Below, piece by piece: positions 25,534 through 34,987 of a stretch of 49,290 nucleotides of DNA. This stretch comes from CAZFBA01 sp964517135 (GTDB lineage Bacteria > Cyanobacteriota > Vampirovibrionia > JBFMGH01). Under the pieces are notes generated by a model. The model made no database searches. It saw only the letters and a list, made by a program, of their open reading frames with translations, and was not told the DNA's origin. Position 1 is the first letter of the stretch, and every line of letters begins with the position of its first letter. The stretch is taken from assembly GCA_964517135.1 (NCBI GenBank), contig CAZFBA010000030.1, positions 1-49,290 on the forward strand. Reading direction: 5' to 3'. The translations under genes were made by a program, and so were the position numbers.

Positions 25534-26928
25534 ATGAGTGAATTAATACGCCTTTTCAAAATCACCATAAACAATAAGAACTTTTGGAAAGCTGTAATCA
25601 CTCTGATTATAGCCTTTCTTGTATATACAATTATTCCTGATTCTTGCCCTGAAGCCGGCAAGCGAACTGCTTTTGTATTTGTTGTCGCTGCTCTTTTCTG
25701 GGCTCTGGAAATTATACCGCTGTATGCAACTTCTCTTGTAGTTGTCGTGTCACTCATCTTGTTGATTGCCCAACCAGGCGGGCCTCTTGGCCTTGATAGA
25801 GGTGGCTATAAAGAATTCCTTATACCTTTTGCAAGCCCGGTTATCATGCTGTTTTTCGGTGGATTCATCCTGGCAGCTGCTCTCCACAAATATAACATAG
25901 ACAGCAAAATAGCCAAAAGACTTTTAAGGGTATTCGGCAAAAAGCCTGTAATGATTATGCTCGGGTTTATGCTCACAACTGCATTTCTTTCTATGTGGAT
26001 GTCAAATACTGCCACAACAGCAATGATGCTGATAATGATTATGCCTTTACTGGGTCAACTAAAACCTGATGACCCCTTCAAAAAAGGGCTTGTCCTTGCC
26101 ATACCTTTTGGGGCAAATATAGGAGGGGTAGGTACACCAGTAGGTACACCGCCTAACGCTATCGCTTTAGGTATTATGTCAGATCAGGGTATACAAATAA
26201 ACTTTCTTACCTGGATGATTATGGCAGTACCACTGGTTATAATTATGCTTGCTATAACCTGCTTCATCCTCTACTTTATGTTTAAGCCCCAGGAAAAAGA
26301 ATTAAACCTTGAATTACCACCCCTTAACAAAGTAGGATGGCGGGCAAGAGGCGTTATCATTATTGCTTTAATAACAATTGCCCTTTGGCTTACTTCTGGC
26401 TTGCACAAAACACCTGAAGCCCTTGTTGCACTAATTGGAGCCGGGTTATATTTTGTATTTGGCCTTCTCGATAAAGAAGATATCAAGCATATCGACTGGG
26501 ATATACTTGTTTTAATGTGGGGCGGTCTTGCACTTGGTCAGGCAATGGAAATGAGCGGCCTAACTGAATGGATTGTTAATGCACCTTTATTTGAACAGCA
26601 CGGCTTCTTGCTTATGACACTTTTCTGTATTCTCGGTGTAGCACTGTCGACCTTTATGAGCAATACCGCAGCAGCTAACCTTTTAATACCTGTTGCGATC
26701 AGCATACCAGGAGAAAGCCCTATTTTTCTGGCAATTGCGGTAGCCCTCTCCTGTTCATTTGCTATGGCTCTACCGATATCCACACCACCTAATGCTATGG
26801 CCTTTTCTACAAACGTTATACAAAGTAAAGATATGGTTAAAGCCGGCACCCTGACTTCTATTATAGCTATTATCTTTGTTATATTCGGGGCTAAATTTAT
26901 TATAGGTCTTGTTTTTGGTATTAATTAA
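25534..26928 (+). CDS. SLC13 (DASS) family anion transporter
   Basis: The 464-residue protein has 11 or more hydrophobic segments. The two DASS signature repeats are MSNTATTAMMLIMIMP near residue 153 and MSNTAAANLLIPVAIS near residue 374, each followed by a Pro-rich GTPPNA or STPPNA loop that binds sodium and substrate. Family members move dicarboxylates, citrate or sulfate with sodium. AAGGGA lies 9 nt before the ATG. It differs from the RCK-containing SLC13 protein at 37652-39367 and is not next to sulfate genes. A carboxylate substrate is as likely as sulfate. The SLH porin gene starts 12 bp after its stop and may supply its outer-membrane entry path. Confidence 0.9.
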   Translation: MSELIRLFKITINNKNFWKAVITLIIAFLVYTIIPDSCPEAGKRTAFVFVVAALFWALEIIPLYATSLVVVVSLILLIAQPGGPLGLDRGGYKEFLIPFASPVIMLFFGGFILAAALHKYNIDSKIAKRLLRVFGKKPVMIMLGFMLTTAFLSMWMSNTATTAMMLIMIMPLLGQLKPDDPFKKGLVLAIPFGANIGGVGTPVGTPPNAIALGIMSDQGIQINFLTWMIMAVPLVIIMLAITCFILYFMFKPQEKELNLELPPLNKVGWRARGVIIIALITIALWLTSGLHKTPEALVALIGAGLYFVFGLLDKEDIKHIDWDILVLMWGGLALGQAMEMSGLTEWIVNAPLFEQHGFLLMTLFCILGVALSTFMSNTAAANLLIPVAISIPGESPIFLAIAVALSCSFAMALPISTPPNAMAFSTNVIQSKDMVKAGTLTSIIAIIFVIFGAKFIIGLVFGIN

Positions 26929-26940
26929 AACTTTATTACT

Positions 26941-28551
26941 ATGAAAAAGAAATTATTTATTTTATTCGTATTCATACTATTTGTTTTACAGAATCAGGTC
27001 TATGCAAAAGATCTTGAAAAACTGGATTGGGATAACCTTGTCCAGCAAGAAACCATTATTAAAAACCATCCCGATGAACCTACACCATATAATGAAATAC
27101 CGGGTAATCTTTCTGACATATATGAAGATGTTAATACAGATCACTGGGCCTATCAGGCTTTATATGACCTCTCAAAAAAATACAATATCCTTGAAGGCTA
27201 TCCAGATGGAAAATTCAACGGCGAAAAGAATCTTACACGCTATGAACTGGCCCAGGTTCTTGCAAATCTAGTCAAAGAAATAGATGAAGAGCATATTCAA
27301 GTTTCTCCTGTTGAAAAAGCGGCTTTAAACAGCCTGAAAAGCGAATTTGAAAAAGAAATTATGACACTCGCAGCCAGGATAGAAATTAATGCCAAAGATA
27401 TATCTGAAATTAAACAGCAACATGAAAGTGATATAAGTGATATAGCAACAGAAATTAAAAAACTTCAAAAAAGACACCACTTTACGCCTGAACTTAGATT
27501 GCGCTTAGGCCTGGGAGACCCTGATAGCTTCTCTGAAACACGTATTCGTCTTGCCTCAAGATCTTTTCTAACTAACAAAACCTCTGCTGTCGTCAGGCTG
27601 GAAGGCAGAACACTTAACATGATAAACCATAGTGAACGTGACGGACAGGTTACAGATGCTGACCTGACACTGGCATACATTGAAACAGAGGATCTTACTC
27701 GCTGGTTGCCTGAAAAAGACGGAAAAATTAGACTGCTCGGAGGATTATTAGAAACAAATAGATTATTTCTGGCAAACTACAGAACTGCTGTAGACCAGAG
27801 AGGCTTCAGTGACACTATTCCAGGTGTCAGCCTGTTTAATTCACAATATCTTTCTTTCATGAGAATAGCTGCAAACGGCAGGGTAATGTCACTGGGTGGT
27901 GAATATTCCAGACAATTTGATAAATATAACGGTCTATTCAAGGCTGGTGGCATGAGATCTACAGGCGGCAGCATTGATATTGCTGGTTATGATATCCCTG
28001 CATCAGGCAAAGAAGCAACTTTCTATTGTGTTACCGGCCAAATGGATCTTCCGATCAAAAGTCAGCCTGTTGAACTTAAACTATCACATTACTATTCCTT
28101 TAATGATATGCAAACAAATGAGAACACCTGGTCAGCTGGTGGGCGCCTGGCCACTAAGTTTAAAAATGTCGGTGTTTTTAAAACTGCTATTATAGGCTTT
28201 GGCGGTACAGTACCACCCAGATATCTTGGCGGATATGGTGGCAACGGCATCAGTTATCAATTTGCTTTTAACCCTGCTAGCAAGGTTTTTGGTAACCTCT
28301 TTGGCGATCCTGACAAGATAACTCATAGCGTCTACAATTATATTCCTGGAAAAACAGAAATAGGCTTTGCTTTTGCAAACTTTCACAACCGTAATGATGA
28401 ATCCTTGAGAGTTTTAGATCTTTTTGTTTCAAGATACATTACTAATAATATCTGGGGAGTACTTCGCTTTACTCATGCTAACCCTAACACAAGAGCAAGA
28501 GGCCTTTCAGCTCAAAACTCTGTAGAACTATTAACCGTTTTCAGGTTTTAA
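26941..28551 (+). CDS. SLH-domain outer membrane porin, cyanobacterial type
   Basis: The 536-residue protein begins with a signal peptide (KKKLFILFVFILFVLQ, cut probably after VYA at 22). One SLH domain follows at about 62-113 (VNTDHWAYQALYDLS, GYPDGKFNGEKNLTRYELA), then a coiled coil at about 120-175 and a beta-barrel region ending LLTVFRF, with the terminal Phe needed for barrel assembly. This is the architecture of cyanobacterial OprB-like porins: the SLH domain grips the cell wall polymer and the barrel sits in the outer membrane. It is the strongest sign of a didermic cyanobacterial-lineage host. No clear ribosome site precedes the ATG, so translation may depend on the SLC13 gene 12 bp upstream. 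Confidence 0.9.
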   Translation: MKKKLFILFVFILFVLQNQVYAKDLEKLDWDNLVQQETIIKNHPDEPTPYNEIPGNLSDIYEDVNTDHWAYQALYDLSKKYNILEGYPDGKFNGEKNLTRYELAQVLANLVKEIDEEHIQVSPVEKAALNSLKSEFEKEIMTLAARIEINAKDISEIKQQHESDISDIATEIKKLQKRHHFTPELRLRLGLGDPDSFSETRIRLASRSFLTNKTSAVVRLEGRTLNMINHSERDGQVTDADLTLAYIETEDLTRWLPEKDGKIRLLGGLLETNRLFLANYRTAVDQRGFSDTIPGVSLFNSQYLSFMRIAANGRVMSLGGEYSRQFDKYNGLFKAGGMRSTGGSIDIAGYDIPASGKEATFYCVTGQMDLPIKSQPVELKLSHYYSFNDMQTNENTWSAGGRLATKFKNVGVFKTAIIGFGGTVPPRYLGGYGGNGISYQFAFNPASKVFGNLFGDPDKITHSVYNYIPGKTEIGFAFANFHNRNDESLRVLDLFVSRYITNNIWGVLRFTHANPNTRARGLSAQNSVELLTVFRF

Positions 28552-28618
28552 AAGACTGATGCATTATTAGAATAACAAATTTTTTAGTTTTGACTTTCAA
28601 AATCCGTATAATTCTAGA

Positions 28619-29683
28619 TTATAAACTGATCTTCCACATCTTTTTTAAATAACTGGCTTCTTTAAGGTTACCCTTTTGAATCAATTCTCTTATTATTTCT
28701 TGCTTATCAGGACGTAACCCTCCTTTATCTTTTATGTATTTGAGTGATTCACTATCTAAAACAGGCTCAAAGTTTTTAATAGCATCTGAAAATTGTTCAT
28801 CTACAAAGAAAACTTTTTCTTCTTCTTGATCATAATGGAAAAGAATATGGGTTCCTGTGTCAGGTAATGCCTGAAAAACTCTTTCCGTAGGTTTGTGGCG
28901 CCAGTATTTTATTTTAAAAATCTTCTCATAAAAAGAATTTGTCGTCTTGATATTATTATTAAGTAACTCAAGGGAGGTATTTTCAGGGTTTTTTAATAAT
29001 GTCCTTAAGTATGCACCAGGGTTTCGGGGATTACATTGATTCATTACATCCAACATTTTTTTAATATGATTGATACCATGTTGCTTAATAATCTTTTGAG
29101 GATCTACAAACCCCCATAATAAAAGCTTTTCAAGAACATGTCGATCTTCAATAATGTTTAAAGAGGGATAATTACTTAATTTAATTTCATCATCATTCTT
29201 TACTGGTAATGTTTTTATAGAATCAGTAATTGTTTTGTCAAATGATGGTTTTATTCTGTTTTGTTTATATCTATTTGTTCTATTAATAGAGTTACTGCAT
29301 GGAGTAATTGAATGTGGTTTCTTAGTAGTAACGCTGGTGTTACTCTGATCACACAAAAATTTTTTTTCATTAAGATAATAGCTCTGGCGTCCGTTTTTAC
29401 CATCTTTTACAATTAGTATTAACCCCTTCTGTGAAAGGCTATTAAGGCTTTTTAGAATGGTAGAATTACTCATTGTTGCCTGTTTAGCCATTGTTTTGAC
29501 CGTAGGAAAAGCTTTTGTTTCTTTTTTATTCCAGTAACCAATCAAAAGACCCATTACACGGTATTCTGCGTGAGATAACCTTAATTCAGAGGCTAATTTG
29601 TTCAGGTTTACAAGCATAATTCCGTGAATATGTTGATAAGTAAAATTATTGTAGGGTGATAAATGTTGAAGTTCTTTTTTCAT
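28619..29683 (-). CDS. Winged-helix HTH protein, replication-initiator-like
   Basis: The 354-residue protein has a winged HTH at about residues 30-110: SHAEYRVMGLLIGYWN, then FPTVKTMAKQATMSNSTILKSLNSLSQKGLILIVKDGKNGRQSYYLN. This matches the HTH_36 style found in plasmid replication or phage regulator proteins. The rest is unrecognised, basic in the middle and mixed at the C-terminus (EEVFFVDEQFSDAIKNFEPVL). GGAGGAG lies 10 nt before the ATG. It is divergent from the coiled-coil gene at 29996. A replication or partition-related control role is inferred from the domain and this arrangement; a plain transcription regulator is equally possible. Confidence 0.75.
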   Translation of the reverse strand: MKKELQHLSPYNNFTYQHIHGIMLVNLNKLASELRLSHAEYRVMGLLIGYWNKKETKAFPTVKTMAKQATMSNSTILKSLNSLSQKGLILIVKDGKNGRQSYYLNEKKFLCDQSNTSVTTKKPHSITPCSNSINRTNRYKQNRIKPSFDKTITDSIKTLPVKNDDEIKLSNYPSLNIIEDRHVLEKLLLWGFVDPQKIIKQHGINHIKKMLDVMNQCNPRNPGAYLRTLLKNPENTSLELLNNNIKTTNSFYEKIFKIKYWRHKPTERVFQALPDTGTHILFHYDQEEEKVFFVDEQFSDAIKNFEPVLDSESLKYIKDKGGLRPDKQEIIRELIQKGNLKEASYLKKMWKISL

Positions 29684-29878
29684 CTTAAATATACTCCTCC
29701 AGGAAAAGGGTATGCAGGTAATTGTTAACTAAAATTGCGACAAAAATTCCACCACCGGAAACAGCCGGAAAAACTGCTCCAGAAGCAACTATTCAGTGTT
29801 AGCGCATTAAAAGAATTTGCAACTAAAACTTGCTTTCCCCAGAGTATTTGCTACAATAATATGAAAAGATTTTGTAAA

Positions 29879-29915
29879 AAGGTGCTTTTCTGAGGAAAGG
29901 CATCTTTATTTTTTT
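29879..29915 (+). terminator. Terminator-like hairpin with no gene before it
   Basis: AAGGTGCTTTTC and GAAAGGCATCTT form a 12-bp stem with two G-U pairs and a TGAG loop, followed by TTTATTTTTTT. It is a good intrinsic terminator on the plus strand. The nearest promoter-like match upstream (TACAAT at 29852-29857) would give a transcript of about 50 nt. Confidence 0.65.
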
Positions 29916-29935
29916 GTCAGAACAATTTTACAAAC

Positions 29936-29977
29936 TTGTTCAAAACCATGCAAATAGGTATAATTTCCATATGGAAA
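29936..29977 (+). promoter_or_regulatory. Promoter with palindromic operator
   Basis: TTGTTC (29936-29941), a 17-bp spacer and a perfect TATAAT (29959-29964) form a strong sigma70 promoter. The perfect palindrome TTTCCATATGGAAA (29964-29977) begins on the last base of the -10 and covers the start point, an ideal place for autorepression by the coiled-coil DNA-binding candidate encoded just downstream. Confidence 0.7.
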
Positions 29978-29995
29978 TGATAAGAGGAAACAGGA

Positions 29996-30718
29996 ATGAA
30001 GGTAGCAATATTCACCTATAAACAGCTAAAAGAACTTCTTGATAAGCCCTCTGATGATGCTACCAGAAAGTGGGTGGATTCCAGAGGACTTCAGCGGAGG
30101 AACAGGGAAAATTCAAACGTCAAAGAAGTTCTTGTTCCATACGAATTGTATACGAAACTCTGGGAATCTGCCGGAAAACCTCCGGACTTTTCCAGCCCTC
30201 CGGTGGATGACGTTCCGGAAGATACAGGAAATTCTTCCTTTGAAGACGACAGCGTACTTAATGCTGAGTTTTCCAGCGTTCATTCTTATGTTCCTCCTGA
30301 AGAAGCAGGCAAAAATACTTATGCCCTTTCTACTGAATTTACTGAGGAATTCATTAAAGACCTTGCAGCAAAACAAAATATACTGATGGATAAAAATGAT
30401 ACTCTATATAACAGAATCTCTGAATTAACCCGTTATGAAGAGAGAGCTAGAATTCTGGAAGAAGAAATAAGGAAAAAAGAAGAAGAATTAAATAATTATA
30501 AGAATAAAATTGACAATCTGACCTGTGAAATAAGACAAATGGATGTAATAAAAATTAAAATGGATCTGGTACAGGAACTTGCCAGTTTGAAAGAATCAGA
30601 AGTTAATGAACTAAAAGATAAAATAAATAGCCTGAATGTCCAAAACCGTTCACTGGAAGAAGAACTGGAAAAAGAACGTACAAGGTATCAGTGGATAAGA
30701 AAATTTATCGGAATTTAG
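29996..30718 (+). CDS. Coiled-coil protein, possible KfrA-like DNA binder
   Basis: The 240-residue protein has three parts. Residues 1 to about 60 form a compact basic domain (FTYKQLKELLDKPSDDATRKWVDSRGLQRRN) that looks like a helix-turn-helix reader. Residues about 61-105 are a Pro/Ser/acidic linker. Residues about 115-230 are a long coiled coil rich in Glu, Lys and Leu. A DNA-binding head with a long coiled-coil tail recalls plasmid KfrA and similar proteins, but no family match is certain. GAGG lies 8 nt before the ATG. The palindromic operator at its promoter suggests autoregulation, and phased repeats follow its stop. It converges with the YfhO-like gene. Confidence 0.75.
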   Translation: MKVAIFTYKQLKELLDKPSDDATRKWVDSRGLQRRNRENSNVKEVLVPYELYTKLWESAGKPPDFSSPPVDDVPEDTGNSSFEDDSVLNAEFSSVHSYVPPEEAGKNTYALSTEFTEEFIKDLAAKQNILMDKNDTLYNRISELTRYEERARILEEEIRKKEEELNNYKNKIDNLTCEIRQMDVIKIKMDLVQELASLKESEVNELKDKINSLNVQNRSLEEELEKERTRYQWIRKFIGI

Positions 30719-30800
30719 CGGAAATTCCAGGAGAATAGTCAGAAAAGCCCATAGTATGTGGATTTATGACTCATTTATATGTGTGCTAAACATATAACAA

Positions 30801-30888
30801 TATTCCGGGAAATTCGCAGGAATTCGTAAGAATTCTTAACATTTCGAACACATTTTGATACACTTCGAAAGCCCTGCCATTGTTCGAA
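30801..30888. repeat. 10-bp phased TTC repeats and TTCGAA sites
   Basis: TTC recurs at exact 10-base steps (30803, 30813, 30823, 30833, 30843), four of the five copies as ATTC. It is followed by three palindromic TTCGAA sites at 30843, 30864 and 30883, spaced 21 and 19 bases, about two helical turns. All would face the same side of the helix. The stretch lies between two converging genes, so it is not a promoter. It may be a binding array for the coiled-coil protein or a curved-DNA element. Confidence 0.5.
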
Positions 30889-30910
30889 TGAGCGGTTTTT
30901 GATCCATGAT

Positions 30911-33364
30911 TTAAGAATTCCTGCTTGATAGATCATCAAAACCATTATTTTTAGAGGTTATAAAGGGTAATTTTTTTACCCTGATAATAAAGAAGATTAA
31001 AATCAGAAGGGTAATCAGTGAAACAGCTATTCCTGCTTTAAAATTGTTCGGGTCAAACGTCAATTTTATTTTGTGGCTACCAGCAGGGATTTTTAAAGCT
31101 TTAAAAATATAGTTAGCCTCTATTATTTCAATCTCTTTGTTTTCAATATAAGCTTTCCAGCCTGGATAGTAAGAATCAAGAATGACCAGAAAAGCTTCAT
31201 TCTCTGTGCTTGTTTCCAGTTCTATTGAATTAAACCTGTATGAGTTTAATACTACTGAGCTTTCAGTTGATAAGAGTTTTTTTGCTCCTTTATCAGGGTG
31301 CTTCCAAACCAGAGCTACATTTTTACTGGTATCAAAATCCTCTTCTGTTATGGCTTTTTTAACTTCTTCACTGTTGTTAAAATACTTATAGTTGTTAGTT
31401 ATAAAAGCTCTATTTGATGGTTTTTCTAATACAAGAAGCATTTCATCAAAAGGATCATTCTTTATTAGCTGTTTGAAGGCGTTGTCTTTTGTATACATGC
31501 CGCTAAGGTCTGGTTTGAGCATAATATAACGAATATCAAGCGATTCAGGCATAATTAAAGGTTTTCTTTGCCTGTAATAATTAATAAGTGTCTCTACTTT
31601 TTTGAGCTTCAGGGGTGATACAGTATAAATGGTTGCTATTTGATAAAGATTAGAGCGATTTGGTTTCAGGTTTTTTAAGTAATACTTAAAGATAAAAGCG
31701 TAAAAATTGTTGAGAAAAAAGGCAGGATCATCTTTTTTAGAATAATATTCCAGGTTTTCTTTTGATAGTTTATCATCTGGAAATATTTTTGTCATTAACC
31801 TTGGCGGATAAAGGTATTTCCAGTCGTTAAGAATAGCAGAAGCATATTTATTTGACTGGTTAAAGAAGTTAATCTTTGTTGTATCATAAGCTTTTGAATT
31901 TATTAAAAAAATGTCAATGAAGCATAAAGCAATAACGAAAATAAGTAACTTATTGTATTGTTTGCTTTTTTGAAGAATGATGGTACCTGTAACCATTGTA
32001 GTAAGTATAATCAGGAAATAGGTTATATTGATATTAAAGTTCATATTGATAAAAGCAGTATTAACAGCTCCGGTAGTTTGCATTTCTGAAAGGGGAATGA
32101 TGGATGAAAAGTCAAATAAGAACACAAATAAAAGTATTGAAGCAGGAAACAATAAATAAGCTTTACAATTTTTGGGAAGTTTAAAGTTTTGATTGATTAA
32201 ATCTTTTAAGCCATAAGCAGATAGAACAATTATTCCCAGAGATACAAAAAGTAAAAGCTTTTCAGGGTATCTGAATTTATCCAGTCCCGGTAATATATTA
32301 AAACATACCTTATAAAAAAGACCGTAATGTCCGAAAGAAAGTACTATACTTACAATAGTTATCAGTAGCCAGTAGTATTTATCAATTTTTTGATCATTTA
32401 GAAAGGCATAAACAGCCATTATAAGGGGTATAATTCCAATGTAGATGCTTTCTGCCCAGGGTAGATCAGAAAAGTAGTCTTTAAACATGAAATTCCCCCA
32501 GTAAGCAGGGTAGCTAAAATGGTGCCCGAAATAACCCGGGAAAAGCAATTCAATATATCTTACAGGGTGTGTTGACCATACAGTAGCCTCTTTGAAGGTT
32601 AACCCTTCTGCTCTTGTTGATAATGAAGAAAGCTCAAAAGATGGTAATAGTTGAATAGCTGATAAACCAAGACTTAATAATAAAATCAATAATGAAAAAA
32701 CAAATATAAAACGTGGTTGAACAGATGATTTTAGTTGAAAAAGGCTGAACAAAAGAAGAAAGAGAGCAGTAAAATAAAAGCTCATCGGGTCACCAGCAAA
32801 GATAAGCATGCTTAAAAAAGCTGATGCTAAAAAGATATAAATGGTTTTACCTGTTTTAAATATTTCATAATAGGCCCAGAACACAGCAGGAACCCAGGGT
32901 ATTGCAGAAAGGTACTCAAGATTACAGCTTAAAGAAACGCAATATCCGCACAGTGGATAAGCAATACCTGTATAGATGCTAATGAACTCATTGTTAGTAA
33001 GAGATCTGACTAATAAATAGCTAAAAAGACCTGCCAGAAAATAGGATATTAAAATTGAGATATTTAAAGCTGTTTGATCAGGCAAGATAACAAATAACAT
33101 ATTAGTAAAATATAGAGCCTGATTGGATAAATCAGCAAGATAAGGTATTCCTGTTTGTATATATGGGTTCCATAGAGGGAATTCTCCAGATATAACAGCA
33201 AGAGCAAAGAGCTTTTTAGCAGGGTATGAGTGTGCAAATATGTCACGCCAGTAAAAAATTTCCCCCAGAATAGTAACTTTATAGAAAAACAGGCAAACAA
33301 GCAAAATGATAATACCTAAAGGGGCTAATCTAAGAAGTGTTGCTTTATTTAATATGCCTGTCAC
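30911..33364 (-). CDS. YfhO-family multi-spanning membrane protein
   Basis: The 817-residue protein has about a dozen membrane segments in its first 480 residues. It also has the early FYWRDIFAHSYPAKKL and FPLWNPYIQTGIPYLAD stretch typical of the YfhO family. A soluble region follows, ending in ILDSYYPGWKAYIENKEIEI, another YfhO hallmark, and one last membrane helix. YfhO proteins are GT-C-type membrane glycosyltransferases that, in Firmicutes, glycosylate cell wall polymers using lipid-linked sugars. The start is GTG with AGGA at 9 nt. It is divergent from the GT-C-like gene at 33494. A role in decorating the surface glycan is inferred. Confidence 0.85.
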   Translation of the reverse strand: MTGILNKATLLRLAPLGIIILLVCLFFYKVTILGEIFYWRDIFAHSYPAKKLFALAVISGEFPLWNPYIQTGIPYLADLSNQALYFTNMLFVILPDQTALNISILISYFLAGLFSYLLVRSLTNNEFISIYTGIAYPLCGYCVSLSCNLEYLSAIPWVPAVFWAYYEIFKTGKTIYIFLASAFLSMLIFAGDPMSFYFTALFLLLFSLFQLKSSVQPRFIFVFSLLILLLSLGLSAIQLLPSFELSSLSTRAEGLTFKEATVWSTHPVRYIELLFPGYFGHHFSYPAYWGNFMFKDYFSDLPWAESIYIGIIPLIMAVYAFLNDQKIDKYYWLLITIVSIVLSFGHYGLFYKVCFNILPGLDKFRYPEKLLLFVSLGIIVLSAYGLKDLINQNFKLPKNCKAYLLFPASILLFVFLFDFSSIIPLSEMQTTGAVNTAFINMNFNINITYFLIILTTMVTGTIILQKSKQYNKLLIFVIALCFIDIFLINSKAYDTTKINFFNQSNKYASAILNDWKYLYPPRLMTKIFPDDKLSKENLEYYSKKDDPAFFLNNFYAFIFKYYLKNLKPNRSNLYQIATIYTVSPLKLKKVETLINYYRQRKPLIMPESLDIRYIMLKPDLSGMYTKDNAFKQLIKNDPFDEMLLVLEKPSNRAFITNNYKYFNNSEEVKKAITEEDFDTSKNVALVWKHPDKGAKKLLSTESSVVLNSYRFNSIELETSTENEAFLVILDSYYPGWKAYIENKEIEIIEANYIFKALKIPAGSHKIKLTFDPNNFKAGIAVSLITLLILIFFIIRVKKLPFITSKNNGFDDLSSRNS

Positions 33365-33432
33365 GCTTTTATTTCCTGGTTTTTTGTATGTAGTGAGTGA
33401 TAATTGTAAGTTTTACCATAAAAACTATTTTA

Positions 33433-33461
33433 TTGAAAAAATACTGGAATCAAACTATTAT
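33433..33461 (+). promoter_or_regulatory. Promoter of the GT-C-like gene
   Basis: TTGAAA (33433-33438), a 17-bp spacer and TATTAT (33456-33461) form a reasonable sigma70 promoter in the 129-bp divergent gap. Transcription would begin near 33468, about 26 nt before the GTG start. Confidence 0.45.
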
Positions 33462-33493
33462 AAATCAATTGATATAACAAACTGATTATACTG

Positions 33494-34966
33494 GTGATAG
33501 ATAGAATAAAAGTGGCAAAGTGCTTATTTAACCTTAATATTAGAGATAAAAAAACACGTATTTGTGGTGCAATAATACTGGGCGGAATAGCAGGAGTCGC
33601 TTTAGCTTTTCCAGGGAGGCTTTCTGTTGGAATACCGGCCTTTTTAGCTTTTTTATTAGCATTAGTGTTTATAGTTCCTGCTTTTTCAAATACTGATAAA
33701 GAGAAAAAACTGCTTGTGGAACTCTCTATAAGTGCATTTTTGGTCAGATCTGCTGTAGCTTTTATGATGGTAAGCTTATCAATATACGCTTTTGGAGATC
33801 CAGTAGGTGGATATTCGTTTTCAAGTGATGCTTATGCTTATTTAAAATCAGCTCAAAATCTTATAGATCACTTTGAAAAAGGTGGTAATATGTGGTATCT
33901 TCTTGAAAGCAAAAGAAACTGGATTACTGTAACCGGTGTTTCAAACTCTTTTCCGTGGGTTTGTCTTGCTATAACCCTTCTTTTTGGCTCTTATGAAACC
34001 CTTATAGCTGGAAGCATTTACTCTGCCTTCATGGCTTCAATACTTGTGCTGGTTTGTTATAAGCTTGCTTTTTCAATATTAACTGAAGACAGAAAATCTT
34101 ATGCTATTGATGCAGCTATACTAATTATACTGTTTCCTTCATTTGTTGCTTTTACTTCTGTAATGCTAAAAGAGGCTACTGTTATTTGTTTAACATATAC
34201 TATATTCTTTTTATTTTACAGAATAATAAATGAAAAGTCTTATTATAAAATCGTATTAGTAATTTTATTGGTATATTTACTTGGCACTGTCAGGGTTTAC
34301 GCAGCAGGTATAGTTATTTTTAGTCTGTGTGCTGGCTATCTGGCTTATTCTTTAAACATTAGGAAACCTGTTGATCTACTGAAAATAGTATTAATACTGA
34401 TTGCTATATTGCTTTTTCTTTTTACTGCAGGCAAATCTATATTCAATATTGATTTTATAATTAGTGTACTTGATATTGACAGTATTCAGGTATTGCGTGA
34501 AAAGCATTATGGAAGTGCAACAACCTATTTTAGTATTGGAAACCTTGATAGTATATGGGGTATTATTCTTGCAATGCCTGTTGGTATTACCTATTTTTTG
34601 CTGGCTCCGTTTCCCTGGCAGTGGTTCATAGGTGGTGACTTGTTTGAGACAATATTTGCTCCTGATATGCTTTTTTATTATCTGGTTTTTCCTTTTGTTA
34701 TAAGGGGGTTGTGGCTTACTATAAAAGCCAAATCGCTACCCGGAATGATTCTTGTTTATTATTTCTTTGCTATTATTGTGCCTTATGCGCTTTTTATCGG
34801 CAATTTTGGTACTATTTACAGGTTGCGAAACCAGATAATACCCTGTATGCTTATATTTGCAGCTATTGGTGGTGTGCCTTATGTCAGGTATATTTATAGC
34901 ATACTAATACATATGTATTGTAAAATCACCAAACATCCGGTAAAGAAGAGTTTTTTTGAGGGTTGA
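33494..34966 (+). CDS. Multi-spanning membrane protein, GT-C-like
   Basis: The 490-residue protein has about ten hydrophobic segments. A large loop after the second or third (FGDPVGGYSFSSDAYAYLKSAQNL) contains a Ser-Asp-Ala motif in the position of the catalytic Asp loop of GT-C glycosyltransferases; TGVSNSFPWV follows. The C-terminus is basic. Polymerase-like or mannosyltransferase-like activity on lipid-linked sugars is possible but not proven. The start is GTG (33494) without an obvious ribosome site; a GTG at 33512 is an alternative. It pairs divergently with the YfhO-like gene and ends facing cysQ. Confidence 0.75.
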   Translation: MIDRIKVAKCLFNLNIRDKKTRICGAIILGGIAGVALAFPGRLSVGIPAFLAFLLALVFIVPAFSNTDKEKKLLVELSISAFLVRSAVAFMMVSLSIYAFGDPVGGYSFSSDAYAYLKSAQNLIDHFEKGGNMWYLLESKRNWITVTGVSNSFPWVCLAITLLFGSYETLIAGSIYSAFMASILVLVCYKLAFSILTEDRKSYAIDAAILIILFPSFVAFTSVMLKEATVICLTYTIFFLFYRIINEKSYYKIVLVILLVYLLGTVRVYAAGIVIFSLCAGYLAYSLNIRKPVDLLKIVLILIAILLFLFTAGKSIFNIDFIISVLDIDSIQVLREKHYGSATTYFSIGNLDSIWGIILAMPVGITYFLLAPFPWQWFIGGDLFETIFAPDMLFYYLVFPFVIRGLWLTIKAKSLPGMILVYYFFAIIVPYALFIGNFGTIYRLRNQIIPCMLIFAAIGGVPYVRYIYSILIHMYCKITKHPVKKSFFEG

Positions 34967-34987
34967 TTATTTTAAGAGAAGCAGAAA

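Larger units (their letters stand above)
29684..29995. other. 312-bp divergent control region
   Basis: The gap between the HTH and coiled-coil genes holds a plus-strand hairpin terminator, a promoter-like TTGCTT N16 TACAAT ending at 29857 just before it, and a second promoter with an operator palindrome after it. GGAA/TTCC motifs recur, for example TTCCACCACCGGAA near 29760. No open frame lies upstream of the terminator, so it may end a very short RNA. Confidence 0.45.
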
